Below are positions 28,485 to 38,059 of a stretch of 64,000 bases of DNA, one piece after another. The notes below the pieces were generated by a model. It was not told the origin of the DNA, made no database searches, and saw nothing but the letters and a program-made list of their open reading frames with translations. The translations under genes and the position numbers were made by a program. The first letter of the stretch is position 1, and each line of letters starts with the position of its first letter. Source of the DNA: Psychrobacter sp. I-STPA10 (GTDB taxonomy: Bacteria > Pseudomonadota > Gammaproteobacteria > Pseudomonadales > Moraxellaceae); the NCBI RefSeq assembly GCF_021012795.1, contig NZ_VFYU01000005.1, positions 1 through 64,000 on the forward strand, written 5' to 3'.

Positions 28485-28600
28485 GGTGATTATCTATGTC
28501 CTGTATGTTCTATGTGGCTTTGTATGGATTTGTATGTAAAAGAAGCATGATGTCAATGAATAAATTGAATGAAAAATTTTAACAGATTTTAAGGGTTGTT

Positions 28601-31600
28601 TTACTGTTTCCAGTAGGCATCAACAGGTTCAAAGCCTGATATTTTCTCTGAGAGTAAGCGAGTTAAACGGCTGTCACTGCTGCTACTACCAAAACCATTA
28701 ATACGAAATTCAGCCATAATAGCACGAGTAGGGTCACTGTCTAAATTTAGGTTGTTGTAATAGTTGCGTCCATAAATAGCAAAACCATAACAACAATCTT
28801 GGTAGTCTATACCAACCAGTGCATCAATCATTTTATTGTTGTGGTTATCATACTGTCCTTGTGCCAATACTCGCCAGTTATTTTTGATTGGAAATATGGT
28901 GGAGGCAGTAAAAGCAGATAACGGTTGTTGACGGGTATTATTATCTCCCAGTCGTTTGATGAAACCAACATTGAATAAACTATTTGCTGTGGGCTGATAG
29001 CGTAGCTGTGTGGTAACAAAATTAAGTGAGTTATCAGACTTTAATGCCCCATCAAAGTCCAACCACAAATTTTGGTAGGGTTGTGCGCTACTATTCCACA
29101 CAATACCTGAGTTAGCATTGGTAAATATCGCATCATTTTTTGATAAAGTCACTCTACCATTTTGTAGATAAAACTGTTTGCCAATACTAGCATCAAATCG
29201 TGTCACACCCATTGCATCGATGTAACGATAGTTGATTCCTGGTGTCACTGCATTGTAGTCGGGTAGGCGGTCATGACCCAAAAACCAGCTATCAGCAAAT
29301 AATTGTGAATAATTTAATGAGGCAATACGTGTGTTAAAGTTAGGAACATCATTTTGATCACGATAAGGGGCATATATGTATTTTAATCTAGGGCTAAGTA
29401 GCTGATAACCTCCTAGCGAATCATCAAACCAGTGCATGGGTGAGCCTGCTTGATAGAAAATTAGCCCAGCATCAATGCTATATTGTGGTACAAAAACAGA
29501 TTGGCTTTTATCATCTTTTGCTAAGTTGTTGTCAAGCCTGCTGGTTTCATCATAGGTAGTGTATAAATGTTGCAGACTAACTTTAGGGGTAACATACCCC
29601 CATGAGCGTTGTAATGGATAACTGGCACTTAGTTGATTATAGACGCGTAAGCCACTTTTTTCATTCTCTGAGCCATCATCAATGGATTTTTTAAAATAAG
29701 CAGAGTCATGTACCCCTGTAATGTTTAGATTTTCGAACCAAGGTAGGCGATAGTTGACAGCTATCTGTGGTAAGCGAGAGTATGGCTTATCTTTATCAAG
29801 AACTCTATTGCCGTCTGCATCAATGCTTGCTAAGCTTTGAAAGGTTTCTATTTTAAGTTGTCCTGTTAAATAGTCATTATAGTAGTTTGCTTCGGCACGT
29901 CTCGGTAGATTGATGGTATTATCAGATAGACCTAAGTCATCAAAATCATTCAGATAGTTAGGATCAGATACATAGTTATAGATAACATTGGCACTTAAAT
30001 GTGGCATGGTATCAGATGTCCAATTATGACTATAAAAAAGCCCTTTGCGATCTTTATGGTGATACTGCTTATCATGAGGTAGATAAGATGCCAGTAATTT
30101 GCCAGTACCATAATTGTGAGTTAAATAACGCATCTCACCACTTAGCATTGGGTTGCGATTACTAAATAGCTGTGTGGTTACAGTGGCATCATAATTGGGT
30201 GCGATATTAATGTAATAGGGAAGGCTAACTTGCACCCCACTTTGAGTATCAATACTGGCTCGTGGTAATAAAAATCCACTGGCACGGCGACTGTCGATAG
30301 GAAAGTTAAAGTAAGGCAGATAGAGGATGGGCACATTACCTAGGCGAAAAGTCATATCATAAGCTTCACCACGACCAGTAGACGTATCTAAATCAATTTG
30401 CGCTGCTTCTAGCTGCCATTTACGGTCATTAGGCGGGCAGGTGCTAAACATCACTTTATCAAGCTCAATCGTTGTATCGTTGGGTCTATTAAGCTGCTGT
30501 GCATAACCATGGGCTTGCATGGGGATGCTGGCAAAAGCAACCTCTTTAGCAGTTGCTTGTCCATTTGCATTGTATGCCAACTCATTTGCCACCCCGATGA
30601 GCCCTATACCAGCAGCTAGGGGCTGGCTGGTGGATGAATTTGGTATATCTGTTGTAGATGTGGATGCGTTACTAGCGGTGGCAGCATTGGTAAATAATAT
30701 ATTACCTTTAGCACCACCTATGCCTTGGTTGAGGTTAATAACCAATTGATCTGACTGAATAAATTGTCCTGCTTGAACAACTTGTACATCTCCTACTAGC
30801 TCTAAATAAGATAAACTATCGTAATAGGCATAGTCTGCTTGTGCAAACATTGGTAATGCGTTGTTAGATTGCTTGGCATCAGTTGGATTCAAATAGGCTT
30901 GTTGCTGAAGTACACGTTGGTAATCTGAAGGTAATACAGGGTTGACCCAAGTACCATAACAACGAGCAGGAGCGTTTTGCTGTAATCGGTAATAAATGCT
31001 GGGTGCAATGACAGGTGCGATGCTGGTGGCTACGGTTGGCTTGGTCTGCTGAGTCGTAGTATTTGTATCAGTCAAAGGCGACTGAGATTGTGATAGATTG
31101 GACTCTGAGGCATGATTAGGCTTATATTGATAAAATTGTGCTAAGCGTTCTAGACTGCGAGCTGCTTCGTCAGTTTCTAGACTGTCTGTAACCTTATTTG
31201 CTAAATACTGTGGTAAGTTTTGAGTCAAGGCGGTGTTATTGATATTGGTAGGAGGTGTCTTATCAGTTATAACAGCCTGTGTATCAGTATTGGTAGCATC
31301 AGTAGTTTGTTGTTTTTGGTTATTGGTAGTAGACTCATCAGCAGACAAAACTGCGGGTAGAGGTTCAGGTAACAGTTCGTCTTGCTGCGACTGCTTCAAA
31401 TGAGAATCAATACTAAGATTTGCTTCGTCTATGTCTGGACGAAGTTTATTGTTGCTGTTTATCTTGGGATTAGACTCTATCGCAATACTGTTAAGAGTAT
31501 CGTTATTAAGTGTATTGGTCTCATCTATTATGACATCATTGGTGATGAGGACATTTTTTGTGGCATTAAAGAGATGCTGATCTGCTGTTAAGGCATCAGA

Positions 31601-31729
31601 ATCGACAGAAGTTTTTGCATTCTGCTGTACTTGGGCATGCGACTGTGAGGTGATCAATAATGATACTGGTAACCCTGTGGCAGCAATAAGTACCAAACGA
31701 ATACTGTAATAAAGCGGAGAGTAAAGCAA
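28601..31729 (-). CDS. lptD: LPS-assembly protein LptD
   Basis: A 1042-residue outer-membrane translocon for lipopolysaccharide. A signal peptide ('LVLIAATGLPVSLLI..SHAQ') is followed by ~220 Asn/Thr/Gln/Asp-rich residues, then the OstA-like jellyroll ('YLELVGDVQVVQAGQFIQSDQ') and a large beta-barrel. The cysteine pattern Cys...Cys...Cys-Cys is kept, but the first is at 257 ('RCYGTWV') instead of close to the mature N-terminus. No in-frame ATG precedes the signal peptide; the only suitable start is TTG at 31729, with AGAGGT eight bases upstream. Essential in most Gram-negatives. Operon with surA. Confidence 0.96.
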   Translation of the reverse strand: MLYSPLYYSIRLVLIAATGLPVSLLITSQSHAQVQQNAKTSVDSDALTADQHLFNATKNVLITNDVIIDETNTLNNDTLNSIAIESNPKINSNNKLRPDIDEANLSIDSHLKQSQQDELLPEPLPAVLSADESTTNNQKQQTTDATNTDTQAVITDKTPPTNINNTALTQNLPQYLANKVTDSLETDEAARSLERLAQFYQYKPNHASESNLSQSQSPLTDTNTTTQQTKPTVATSIAPVIAPSIYYRLQQNAPARCYGTWVNPVLPSDYQRVLQQQAYLNPTDAKQSNNALPMFAQADYAYYDSLSYLELVGDVQVVQAGQFIQSDQLVINLNQGIGGAKGNILFTNAATASNASTSTTDIPNSSTSQPLAAGIGLIGVANELAYNANGQATAKEVAFASIPMQAHGYAQQLNRPNDTTIELDKVMFSTCPPNDRKWQLEAAQIDLDTSTGRGEAYDMTFRLGNVPILYLPYFNFPIDSRRASGFLLPRASIDTQSGVQVSLPYYINIAPNYDATVTTQLFSNRNPMLSGEMRYLTHNYGTGKLLASYLPHDKQYHHKDRKGLFYSHNWTSDTMPHLSANVIYNYVSDPNYLNDFDDLGLSDNTINLPRRAEANYYNDYLTGQLKIETFQSLASIDADGNRVLDKDKPYSRLPQIAVNYRLPWFENLNITGVHDSAYFKKSIDDGSENEKSGLRVYNQLSASYPLQRSWGYVTPKVSLQHLYTTYDETSRLDNNLAKDDKSQSVFVPQYSIDAGLIFYQAGSPMHWFDDSLGGYQLLSPRLKYIYAPYRDQNDVPNFNTRIASLNYSQLFADSWFLGHDRLPDYNAVTPGINYRYIDAMGVTRFDASIGKQFYLQNGRVTLSKNDAIFTNANSGIVWNSSAQPYQNLWLDFDGALKSDNSLNFVTTQLRYQPTANSLFNVGFIKRLGDNNTRQQPLSAFTASTIFPIKNNWRVLAQGQYDNHNNKMIDALVGIDYQDCCYGFAIYGRNYYNNLNLDSDPTRAIMAEFRINGFGSSSSDSRLTRLLSEKISGFEPVDAYWKQ

Positions 31730-32148
31730 ACGTACCTCTATCTTTGATGAGTCTTAATGTAAAACCAATGTGAATACAAGACAACTATATATTTATGGTT
31801 TGCCTAATATCAAACCATCATGGTATTAGCCATGTCCGATATATTACATATACTATCTATACTTATCTTGATTAACAATTATTATCATTAGTATGCTGAC
31901 ATCAGTTAAATATGAGAAATGTGTAGATCCATAAGGTCATATCATAGTCAAAAAAAGGCAAATGGGCTACACTATGGCAGCATTTTACTACAAAACTTAT
32001 TGTATGGGCTGATTTTAGCACAGTAGATATTTTGTACTTTTATCCCTTGTGGCTGACTTGAAAATAATTATTGCAATCAAGTCTGATATTAAAATCAGCC
32101 ACTGACTTCTCTTTTGTTTTTTTTAATGGTGAATATTTAGGGTTTTTT
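31730..32148. other. 419-bp divergent spacer between lptD and amgK
   Basis: A/T-rich region with the promoters of the two divergent operons. The AGAGGT ribosome site of lptD lies at 31732-31737 on the minus strand. Short inverted pairs are present but none is long enough to name. No gene or RNA recognised. Confidence 0.5.
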
Positions 32149-33315
32149 ATGACTCAACAAAAAAGCGACCAAGCTTTAGCAACAACAGCATTAACAGCGG
32201 AAAACAGGCTGCGTATGCAGCAGTTGACAGATTGGCTTAATGACGTATTTTCTGGACAAGAATATCACTTAACTTCCTTACCAGGTGATGCCAGTTTCCG
32301 TCGTTATCATCGTATTGCATTGACACAGATGGATGATACAAGTGAAGCAGTGACGCAGTCGGAATCAACCGTACGTTATATTATTATGGATGCACCACCA
32401 CAAAAAGAGTCCATCACTGAGTTTGTCGCAGTTGATGAGCTACTAGCAGCCGTAGTTAATGTACCGACGATCATTGCTAAAGATATGCAGCAGGGGTTTT
32501 TGGTGCTACAAGATTTTGGTACGACAGAATTTGCGCATTTATTACAACAGTTACCCGAAGATGGCCAAAAAGCACAACGGGTCAATGATTACTATCAATG
32601 GGCGATGCGAACGCTTATTGAGTTGCAAGGGTTAGATATTAATCAGGCTCGTCAGCAAGCCAACCTGCCTGATTATGATGTGAACAAGCTCAATGATGAG
32701 ATGGCGTTATTTAGCGATTGGTTTTTGCCTTATTTTGATATCAGTATGAGTACGTCTGCACAGCAAGTATGGCAGCAGTTAACCCAATGGCTGACAAAGC
32801 AAATAACCTCGCAGCCACAAGTGGTGGTGCATCGTGATTATCATAGTCGTAACTTAATGCTCGATAGACAAAATGTTGACAAGCTGGGGGTGATTGACTT
32901 TCAAGATGCAGTAATAGGGGCTTATAGTTATGATTTGCTGTCATTATTACGTGATGCGTATGTCAATTGGGATGAGCAAACCATTAAAGATTGGGTCAGT
33001 GATTTTTGGCAGTATCAACAGTCTTCAGGCTTAAAAACCGCAGCAACGGCTGATGAGTTTTATCAAGATATGAACATAGTAGGGGTGCAGCGTCATTTAA
33101 AAATTTTGGGTATTTTTATTCGTCTAGCAAAACGTGATGGCAAGCTAAGATATCTGGCAGATATTGCAAAGGTGATGCAGGATTTACGTTTTGAGCTGGC
33201 GTGGCTTAGTCAACAGGGCGATGTAGAGGCTCAGGAGGCGGTGGCAGCATTTACTCAGTGGTTTGAAGCTGAGGTTGTACCTGTGTATGAGCAAAAGCAG
33301 CATTTGCTAGGATAG
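32149..33315 (+). CDS. amgK: anomeric MurNAc/GlcNAc kinase AmgK
   Basis: 388 residues from the ATG at 32149. It belongs to the aminoglycoside phosphotransferase/choline kinase fold: 'LPGDASFRRYHRI' at the N-terminus, Brenner motif 'VVVHRDYHSRNLMLD' and metal-binding 'GVIDFQDAVIGAYSYDLLSLL'. In Pseudomonas, AmgK phosphorylates MurNAc at C1, and MurU, encoded next to it, makes UDP-MurNAc, a recycling shortcut that bypasses MurA. The gene is 54 bp before murU and divergent from lptD, the same neighbourhood as in Pseudomonas. Confidence 0.92.
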   Translation: MTQQKSDQALATTALTAENRLRMQQLTDWLNDVFSGQEYHLTSLPGDASFRRYHRIALTQMDDTSEAVTQSESTVRYIIMDAPPQKESITEFVAVDELLAAVVNVPTIIAKDMQQGFLVLQDFGTTEFAHLLQQLPEDGQKAQRVNDYYQWAMRTLIELQGLDINQARQQANLPDYDVNKLNDEMALFSDWFLPYFDISMSTSAQQVWQQLTQWLTKQITSQPQVVVHRDYHSRNLMLDRQNVDKLGVIDFQDAVIGAYSYDLLSLLRDAYVNWDEQTIKDWVSDFWQYQQSSGLKTAATADEFYQDMNIVGVQRHLKILGIFIRLAKRDGKLRYLADIAKVMQDLRFELAWLSQQGDVEAQEAVAAFTQWFEAEVVPVYEQKQHLLG

Positions 33316-33369
33316 ATATCCTCACTTGATAAGCGGTATTATTAAATTGTATTGATTAAGGATTCGACT

Positions 33370-34098
33370 ATGCCTATCTCACAAGCGATGATTTTGGCAG
33401 CAGGCAAAGGTACACGTTTGCAGCCCATTACCAATGAAATTCCTAAGCCTTTGGTGAAAGTGGGTGGACAGCCATTAATTGTTTGGCACATTAAAGCGTT
33501 AAAAGCGGCTGGCATCACTGATATCACTATCAATACTGCTTGGTTATCAGATAAGTTGATGCAAGCCATTGGTGATGGGGACGATTATGGGGTTAATATC
33601 CATTGGTCAGTAGAAGAAGAGCCACTAGAGACAGCAGGGGGAATTTTTTATGCGCTACAGACAAACAAGCTCAAAGATGAACCATTTATTTTAGTCAATG
33701 GTGATATATGGACAACGTATGATTTTGCCCAGTTGGTTGATTATGAGATGAGTGCCGACCAGTTAGCTCATTTGTTAATGATTGATAATCCTAGTCATAA
33801 TGGGCAAGGTGACTTTGCTATTCAAAATGGGCTGGCAAGTGAGCAAGCAATTGCAGATGCTGAAAAATATACTTTTTCAGGTATCAGTGTGATGTCTCCT
33901 AAGTTGGTTGCAGAGCAAGTGGTGGGTCAAGCTGCGCCGCTTGCACCGCTACTTAAAAAAGCGATGCCAAAGTTTCAAATCACTGCTGAGCTGATACAAG
34001 ATAACTGGATAGATGTGGGTACACCTGAGCGTTTACAGCAAATTAATGATTATATTGCTGATAAGGGTGCTGAGGCGCATCAAGGTCGCCCCAATTAA
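33370..34098 (+). CDS. murU: N-acetylmuramate 1-phosphate uridylyltransferase MurU
   Basis: 242 residues from the ATG at 33370 (AAGGA upstream). A sugar-1-phosphate nucleotidyltransferase with the signature 'AMILAAGKGTRLQPIT' followed by 'PKPLVKVGGQPLIVWHI', metal-binding 'LVNGDIWTTY', and 'YTFSGISVMSPKLV' and 'WIDVGTPERL'. It uses UTP to make UDP-MurNAc from MurNAc-1-phosphate in peptidoglycan recycling. Directly downstream of amgK in an apparent two-gene operon. Confidence 0.92.
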   Translation: MPISQAMILAAGKGTRLQPITNEIPKPLVKVGGQPLIVWHIKALKAAGITDITINTAWLSDKLMQAIGDGDDYGVNIHWSVEEEPLETAGGIFYALQTNKLKDEPFILVNGDIWTTYDFAQLVDYEMSADQLAHLLMIDNPSHNGQGDFAIQNGLASEQAIADAEKYTFSGISVMSPKLVAEQVVGQAAPLAPLLKKAMPKFQITAELIQDNWIDVGTPERLQQINDYIADKGAEAHQGRPN

Positions 34099-34119
34099 TC
34101 AATCTATTGCGGAAAAATA

Positions 34120-34800
34120 TCAGAACAAGTTAAGCAGTGTTTTAAGACATCTGCCATCTGATTGTGCTTGCCAAGCTGTCAAAGTCTCTACTTCCAATGC
34201 AGTTAATACGCCACAACCATAAGCAAAGGTATCAATACAAATGATGCCCTCTTGCTGCTTGACTTGTCCATTTCGTTGCTCACTATGACCACAAATAATG
34301 GTTTTACCAGAAATGTGTCTACCGTCAGCTTTTCTAAGTTTGCGCCAACGCAGACCTTCATCTCCTTGGGTATCCATACTAATATCAGCTTTTGGTGTGG
34401 CATGACAAAAGATAAAATCTACCGTTTCATAGTAATTACGCAGAGACTCAAGCCAGCATTTATATTTAAAAGGAATATGTTTTATCTGCTCAAGACTTGG
34501 CTGTAAACCAAATGATTGCATTGCCTCAGCCCCACCATAACGCAGCCAAAACTTAGCCGTTTCTGTATCACTCATACTACCAAGCATCATCTCTTCATGA
34601 TTGCCTTTAATCACAATAACATGACATTGTTTTTCAAGCATCATCACACAGTCCAAAACACCTTTGCTGTCTTCTCCTCTATCCACCATATCACCCAAAA
34701 ATATCAAGGTATCGTCTTGTGTAGGCTGAATATGGGCTAACAATGTCTTTAATAGGCTCAGGCAACCATGAATATCACCAATAGCAAAGGTGCGCGGCAT
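34120..34800 (-). CDS. metallophosphoesterase (PrpA/B-type Ser/Thr protein phosphatase)
   Basis: A 226-residue cytoplasmic calcineurin-like phosphatase. Metal-binding motifs are in order: 'AIGDIHG' near the N-terminus, 'FLGDMVDRGEDS', 'VIKGNHEEMML', 'FCHATPK' and 'TIICGHSEQRNG'. Size fits bacterial PrpA/PrpB-type phosphatases better than ApaH (about 275 residues), which has similar motifs. Convergent with murU, with only 21 bp between the stop codons. The substrate is unknown. Confidence 0.88.
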   Translation of the reverse strand: MPRTFAIGDIHGCLSLLKTLLAHIQPTQDDTLIFLGDMVDRGEDSKGVLDCVMMLEKQCHVIVIKGNHEEMMLGSMSDTETAKFWLRYGGAEAMQSFGLQPSLEQIKHIPFKYKCWLESLRNYYETVDFIFCHATPKADISMDTQGDEGLRWRKLRKADGRHISGKTIICGHSEQRNGQVKQQEGIICIDTFAYGCGVLTALEVETLTAWQAQSDGRCLKTLLNLF

Positions 34801-34942
34801 AAATATTCCTTGTCAATTCTATTTTTACCCAGTTATGAGGTGCAAATAACGATGCTCAAATAACGATATTCAAATAACTATGATACACTATTTTTGATGG
34901 GTTATATTGTGGGGTAGGGATTATGACAAATGGAAGATACTG

Positions 34943-35188
34943 ATGATGTTATCATCAACCAACAAAGCAAACAAAGCAAAAAATATATTTCAAAAACCAT
35001 ATATTAAAATTGCTATTGTTGTGATATCAATTGGCTTTATTAATGAATGTAGTTCTGATTTAGATGACATACATGATGTGCAGTTTTCTAATGATTTATG
35101 GCCAGAAAGTATTGCCCCGACGCAAGAAAGTTGCCGAGAGTATTATGGCGAAAAAAAAGGTGAAGAAGAAATTTGCACTCGATATTAA
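34943..35188 (+). CDS. small membrane-anchored or exported protein, uncharacterised
   Basis: 81 residues from the ATG at 34943 (GGAAG upstream). A Lys/Asn-rich start leads into a hydrophobic segment ('IKIAIVVISIGFINECSS') resembling a signal or a lipoprotein end (Cys after 'INE' is a poor lipobox). The rest is acidic with two further Cys ('ESCREYY', 'EICTRY'). It looks like a real but lineage-specific gene; no function assigned. Confidence 0.5.
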   Translation: MMLSSTNKANKAKNIFQKPYIKIAIVVISIGFINECSSDLDDIHDVQFSNDLWPESIAPTQESCREYYGEKKGEEEICTRY

Positions 35189-35310
35189 CCAGCCTTGTTT
35201 GTATGAGGTTGGTATAAGTTTAAATAACAAAACCCCCACGCCAATCATGGTTTGGAGGGTTAACTGTGTTTAGGCAAAAAGCCATCATTGAAGATGGTAA
35301 ATACAGGTTT

Positions 35311-36360
35311 CTAGAGTTGTAACGGTTTAATATCAGTTTCAGCCTGTTGCATAATCAAGCCTTGTTGTTTTAATTGTTGCCAAAACTCTTGGGGAATAGC
35401 AACTTGTAATGAGGCGATATTTTGTTGAACCTGCTCGGCTGAACTGGCACCGACCACAATGGAAGTGACTGCCTCAGGAGCTGTAGCAAACTGCAATGCT
35501 GCTGTACGCAAATCGACATTAAAGTCATCAGCAATTTTTTGCAGTTTATTACGTTTGGCAACCAGCTCTGGGGTGACGTTGTTAGGCTGATACGCATAAC
35601 GGTTTTTACCTGCTAAAAATCCAGACTCTAAAACCCCGCCCAAGACAATTTGCATGTTGCGTTTTTTGGCTTCGGGGAAGAGGCGATTAATTGAATCGGC
35701 TTGTTTAATCAGCGAGTATTGCTGTGCTGATAAGCTAATGTCAGGGTCCGATACTTGCATGGCACGAATGATGGGTTCAACCTCATTAACACCGATACCC
35801 CAACCTTTGATAATGCCTTCTTCACGCATACGAATTAGCTCAGGAAATGCCCCTTTTTCACATTCCTTAAAGCGTACTTCCCAATCAATATCGCTGTTTC
35901 TTGAATCAATATCATGGACAAAAACGTAGTCTAAATGGGACAGCCCCATACGGTTTAGGCTGTCTTCGATAGAGCGTCTGACCCCTGAGGCACTATAATC
36001 ATAGTGATAATTTTGGTAGGTTTTGCCCTTCCAAAAGGTATCATCAGGATAGCTGTAGGCAGGGTCACCCCAAAATAGCCGACCAATTTTACTAGACAAT
36101 ACATAGTCATCACGATTTTGCGTAAATAAAAATCGACCCAAACGGCGTTCGCTTAAACCATTACCATAGCGAGGCGAGGTGTCATAATAACGTATCCCTA
36201 AATCCCATGCTTGCTGTAAAGCGTTATGTATCTGTTCATCAGAATTTTCATTCATGCCACTACCAACGGCAACACAGCCCAAACCAAAAGCATGGGTTAG
36301 TTTGCTGTCAGGATTGGGTGCAAAGGCAGGTTTGGGATTGCGTGTTTTATGTTCATTCAT
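35311..36360 (-). CDS. aldo/keto reductase
   Basis: A 349-residue NAD(P)H-dependent TIM-barrel oxidoreductase. Visible: 'GLGCVAVGSG', catalytic Asp/Tyr region 'YYDTSPRYGNGLSERRLG', Lys in 'SSKIGRLF', His in 'YVFVHDID', and the cofactor-binding end 'SIVVGASSAEQVQQNI'. The closest groups are D-threo-aldose/L-fucose dehydrogenases, judged from 'GNGLSERRLG', but the substrate cannot be fixed. It is a single gene with no clear operon partner. Confidence 0.9.
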   Translation of the reverse strand: MNEHKTRNPKPAFAPNPDSKLTHAFGLGCVAVGSGMNENSDEQIHNALQQAWDLGIRYYDTSPRYGNGLSERRLGRFLFTQNRDDYVLSSKIGRLFWGDPAYSYPDDTFWKGKTYQNYHYDYSASGVRRSIEDSLNRMGLSHLDYVFVHDIDSRNSDIDWEVRFKECEKGAFPELIRMREEGIIKGWGIGVNEVEPIIRAMQVSDPDISLSAQQYSLIKQADSINRLFPEAKKRNMQIVLGGVLESGFLAGKNRYAYQPNNVTPELVAKRNKLQKIADDFNVDLRTAALQFATAPEAVTSIVVGASSAEQVQQNIASLQVAIPQEFWQQLKQQGLIMQQAETDIKPLQL

Positions 36361-36534
36361 AGTATGACCTTAATTAGATTTAGATAGTGCTGATTGGTTT
36401 AATGAGTGGCAATACAGCGATATCATATCGTGTTTGTCTTATATTTATCAGCTAACCCCTATTATCTAATTTTTATGCCATAATTAATGTAAGTGTTTGA
36501 AATAAAAAGTAATATGAATGTTTTAATGGTTTGG

Positions 36535-37446
36535 CTAATAACAATCCCAATTATAAACCAAGCGACTAAAGTTTTTGTTTTTCAACTCATTAGGTGTGAT
36601 AAAGAAATTGGCAATGCCAGAATCTCCCCACATTAAATTAGCTTTATCATCTGTATCTATTTGTAAGAGTAAAATATGATTTGCTAAAGAGGCATTATTG
36701 TATCGAAGGTCACATTGGGTAAAAAAAGGATATCCTAATAACTGGTGACCTTGACAGTTGGCAAGGTCACCATAATCAATAACAGTATCGTAAGGGTCTG
36801 CTATGTCTAAATTATTATTTTTAGCATACTCTTCAATATAATCCTCTATATCTTTATCAGCAATATCTGGAATAATCTTTGTTTTTAATTTTTCATATTC
36901 ATAACAATCTATATTACAAGATTGCACCGCTAGCTTAAATGTAATAGCAAGCTCATCTGGCTCATCTATATGGTTAAATGGTAGATAATAATCACCATTA
37001 TCATTGGCTAACTTCTCAAGGTCAGCTTTTGCTTGCTCCAAAGCCGTTTGATTCACTGGTAGTGTTATATCTTGCCAAAAGCGTACTTGATATTTTTCAC
37101 TGGGGAATGGATTATCAAAATCTGCGCCATATAAATCATCTTCACCATCAATATAAATCTGCAAAATTCCTGATTCAGGCAAAGGCTGTGGCAGTTGTGA
37201 TAAATCTACCGCACCAGCTACCTCAGCAAAATTAATTTGTACCAATAAAGCCAATGGCGTGCCATTAGCTTTACTTGGATAAGTTTCATTTTCTGGTAGA
37301 TAACCAAACCCACCGATTTTACTAGCGGTTAGAGCAAGCTCTTTATCTGCTTTTTGTAAGCTTATAGACACTACGTTTACCTTACTTTGCTCAAGTAGGG
37401 CTTGTATGGGGGCAGGTAGGCTTATCAGATTTTCTTGGTTGCTCAT
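36535..37446 (-). CDS. DUF1963 (YwqG-like) protein
   Basis: A 303-residue cytoplasmic protein. 'SKIGGFGYLPENETYPS' followed by 'PLALLVQINFAEV', 'LPESGILQIYID' and 'YQVRFWQDI' is the typical DUF1963/YwqG pattern; later parts have 'GHQLLGYPFFTQCD' and 'LLLQIDTDDKANLMWGDSG' with a C-terminal 'NFFITPNELKNKNFS'. Function is unknown for the family. It is 56 bp upstream of nothing on its own strand but lies beside the DUF3144 gene, also on this strand. Confidence 0.88.
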   Translation of the reverse strand: MSNQENLISLPAPIQALLEQSKVNVVSISLQKADKELALTASKIGGFGYLPENETYPSKANGTPLALLVQINFAEVAGAVDLSQLPQPLPESGILQIYIDGEDDLYGADFDNPFPSEKYQVRFWQDITLPVNQTALEQAKADLEKLANDNGDYYLPFNHIDEPDELAITFKLAVQSCNIDCYEYEKLKTKIIPDIADKDIEDYIEEYAKNNNLDIADPYDTVIDYGDLANCQGHQLLGYPFFTQCDLRYNNASLANHILLLQIDTDDKANLMWGDSGIANFFITPNELKNKNFSRLVYNWDCY

Positions 37447-37502
37447 AATAACTTCCTTGTTTTGAAGATGAGTAAGGTTGCTAATATATTGTATTTATCT
37501 GC

Positions 37503-37877
37503 CTACTTATCTAATTGCACGTATTTATCAAAGTTTTGGGCATAATCTTCTAAGTTATCGCTCAGCATTTGGCGATATTGTTTGGCATAAAATTCGATAA
37601 TTTCTTCTTTTTCTTTGCGCAAATCATCACCTTTGACAAAGCCAATAGAGGCAACCGAAGCACTATAACGGGCAGCAGCATAAAGCAGTGATGCACCGAC
37701 TTGACCAGAGTGTGACTCGGGACTTAGTTGGCTATTTGCCAGCTCAATGATGGCATCGGCACGTTGATAAAAGGCTTGCATTTCTGGAGTGATTTCAACG
37801 GTGGTTTGGTCAGTATTTTGGGGATTATTTTGGGTGTCATCTTGAGGGTTTTGGCTGTTTGTATTTTGTTGGCTCAT
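37503..37877 (-). CDS. DUF3144-like protein
   Basis: A 124-residue cytoplasmic protein. The first ~30 residues are Gln/Asn-rich. The rest ('FYQRADAIIELANSQ', 'ASLLYAAARYSASVAS', then a Lys/Glu-rich helix with 'YAKQYRQMLSDNLEDYAQNFDKY') matches the DUF3144 family as remembered. No function known. It could form a two-gene unit with the DUF1963 gene 56 bp downstream. Confidence 0.75.
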   Translation of the reverse strand: MSQQNTNSQNPQDDTQNNPQNTDQTTVEITPEMQAFYQRADAIIELANSQLSPESHSGQVGASLLYAAARYSASVASIGFVKGDDLRKEKEEIIEFYAKQYRQMLSDNLEDYAQNFDKYVQLDK

Positions 37878-37923
37878 GGCTTTATCCTTTTGCTGAATGA
37901 TTGATGGGGGTAAATTTAGACAT

Positions 37924-37958
37924 AAAAAAACTGGATAGATTTTATCATATCCAGTTTT
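37924..37958 (-). terminator. Rho-independent terminator of metK
   Basis: Perfect 11-bp stem AAAACTGGATA (37927-37937) / TATCCAGTTTT (37948-37958), with a run of T on the minus strand after it. It stands about 100 bp past the metK stop, on the far side of a G-rich repeat. Confidence 0.8.
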
Positions 37959-38008
37959 GGTAGTGTTCTAAAAAGTATGCTGTCTCCCTTCCCCAAAGTT
38001 GGAGGGTA

Positions 38009-38048
38009 CTGTTCCCCCTCATACTGGGAGGGGGCTAGGAGGAGGGGA
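38009..38048. repeat. G/C-rich hairpin repeat (also at 49034-49530)
   Basis: Short CCCCCTC...GGGAGGGGG hairpin followed by CTAGGAGGAGGGG, preceded by a CCCTTCCCC tract at 37986. The same plan (pyrimidine arm, purine arm, then CTAGG-AGGGG) appears three times at 49034-49530. It sits between the metK stop and its terminator. Confidence 0.55.
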
Positions 38049-38059
38049 AAAATAACAGG

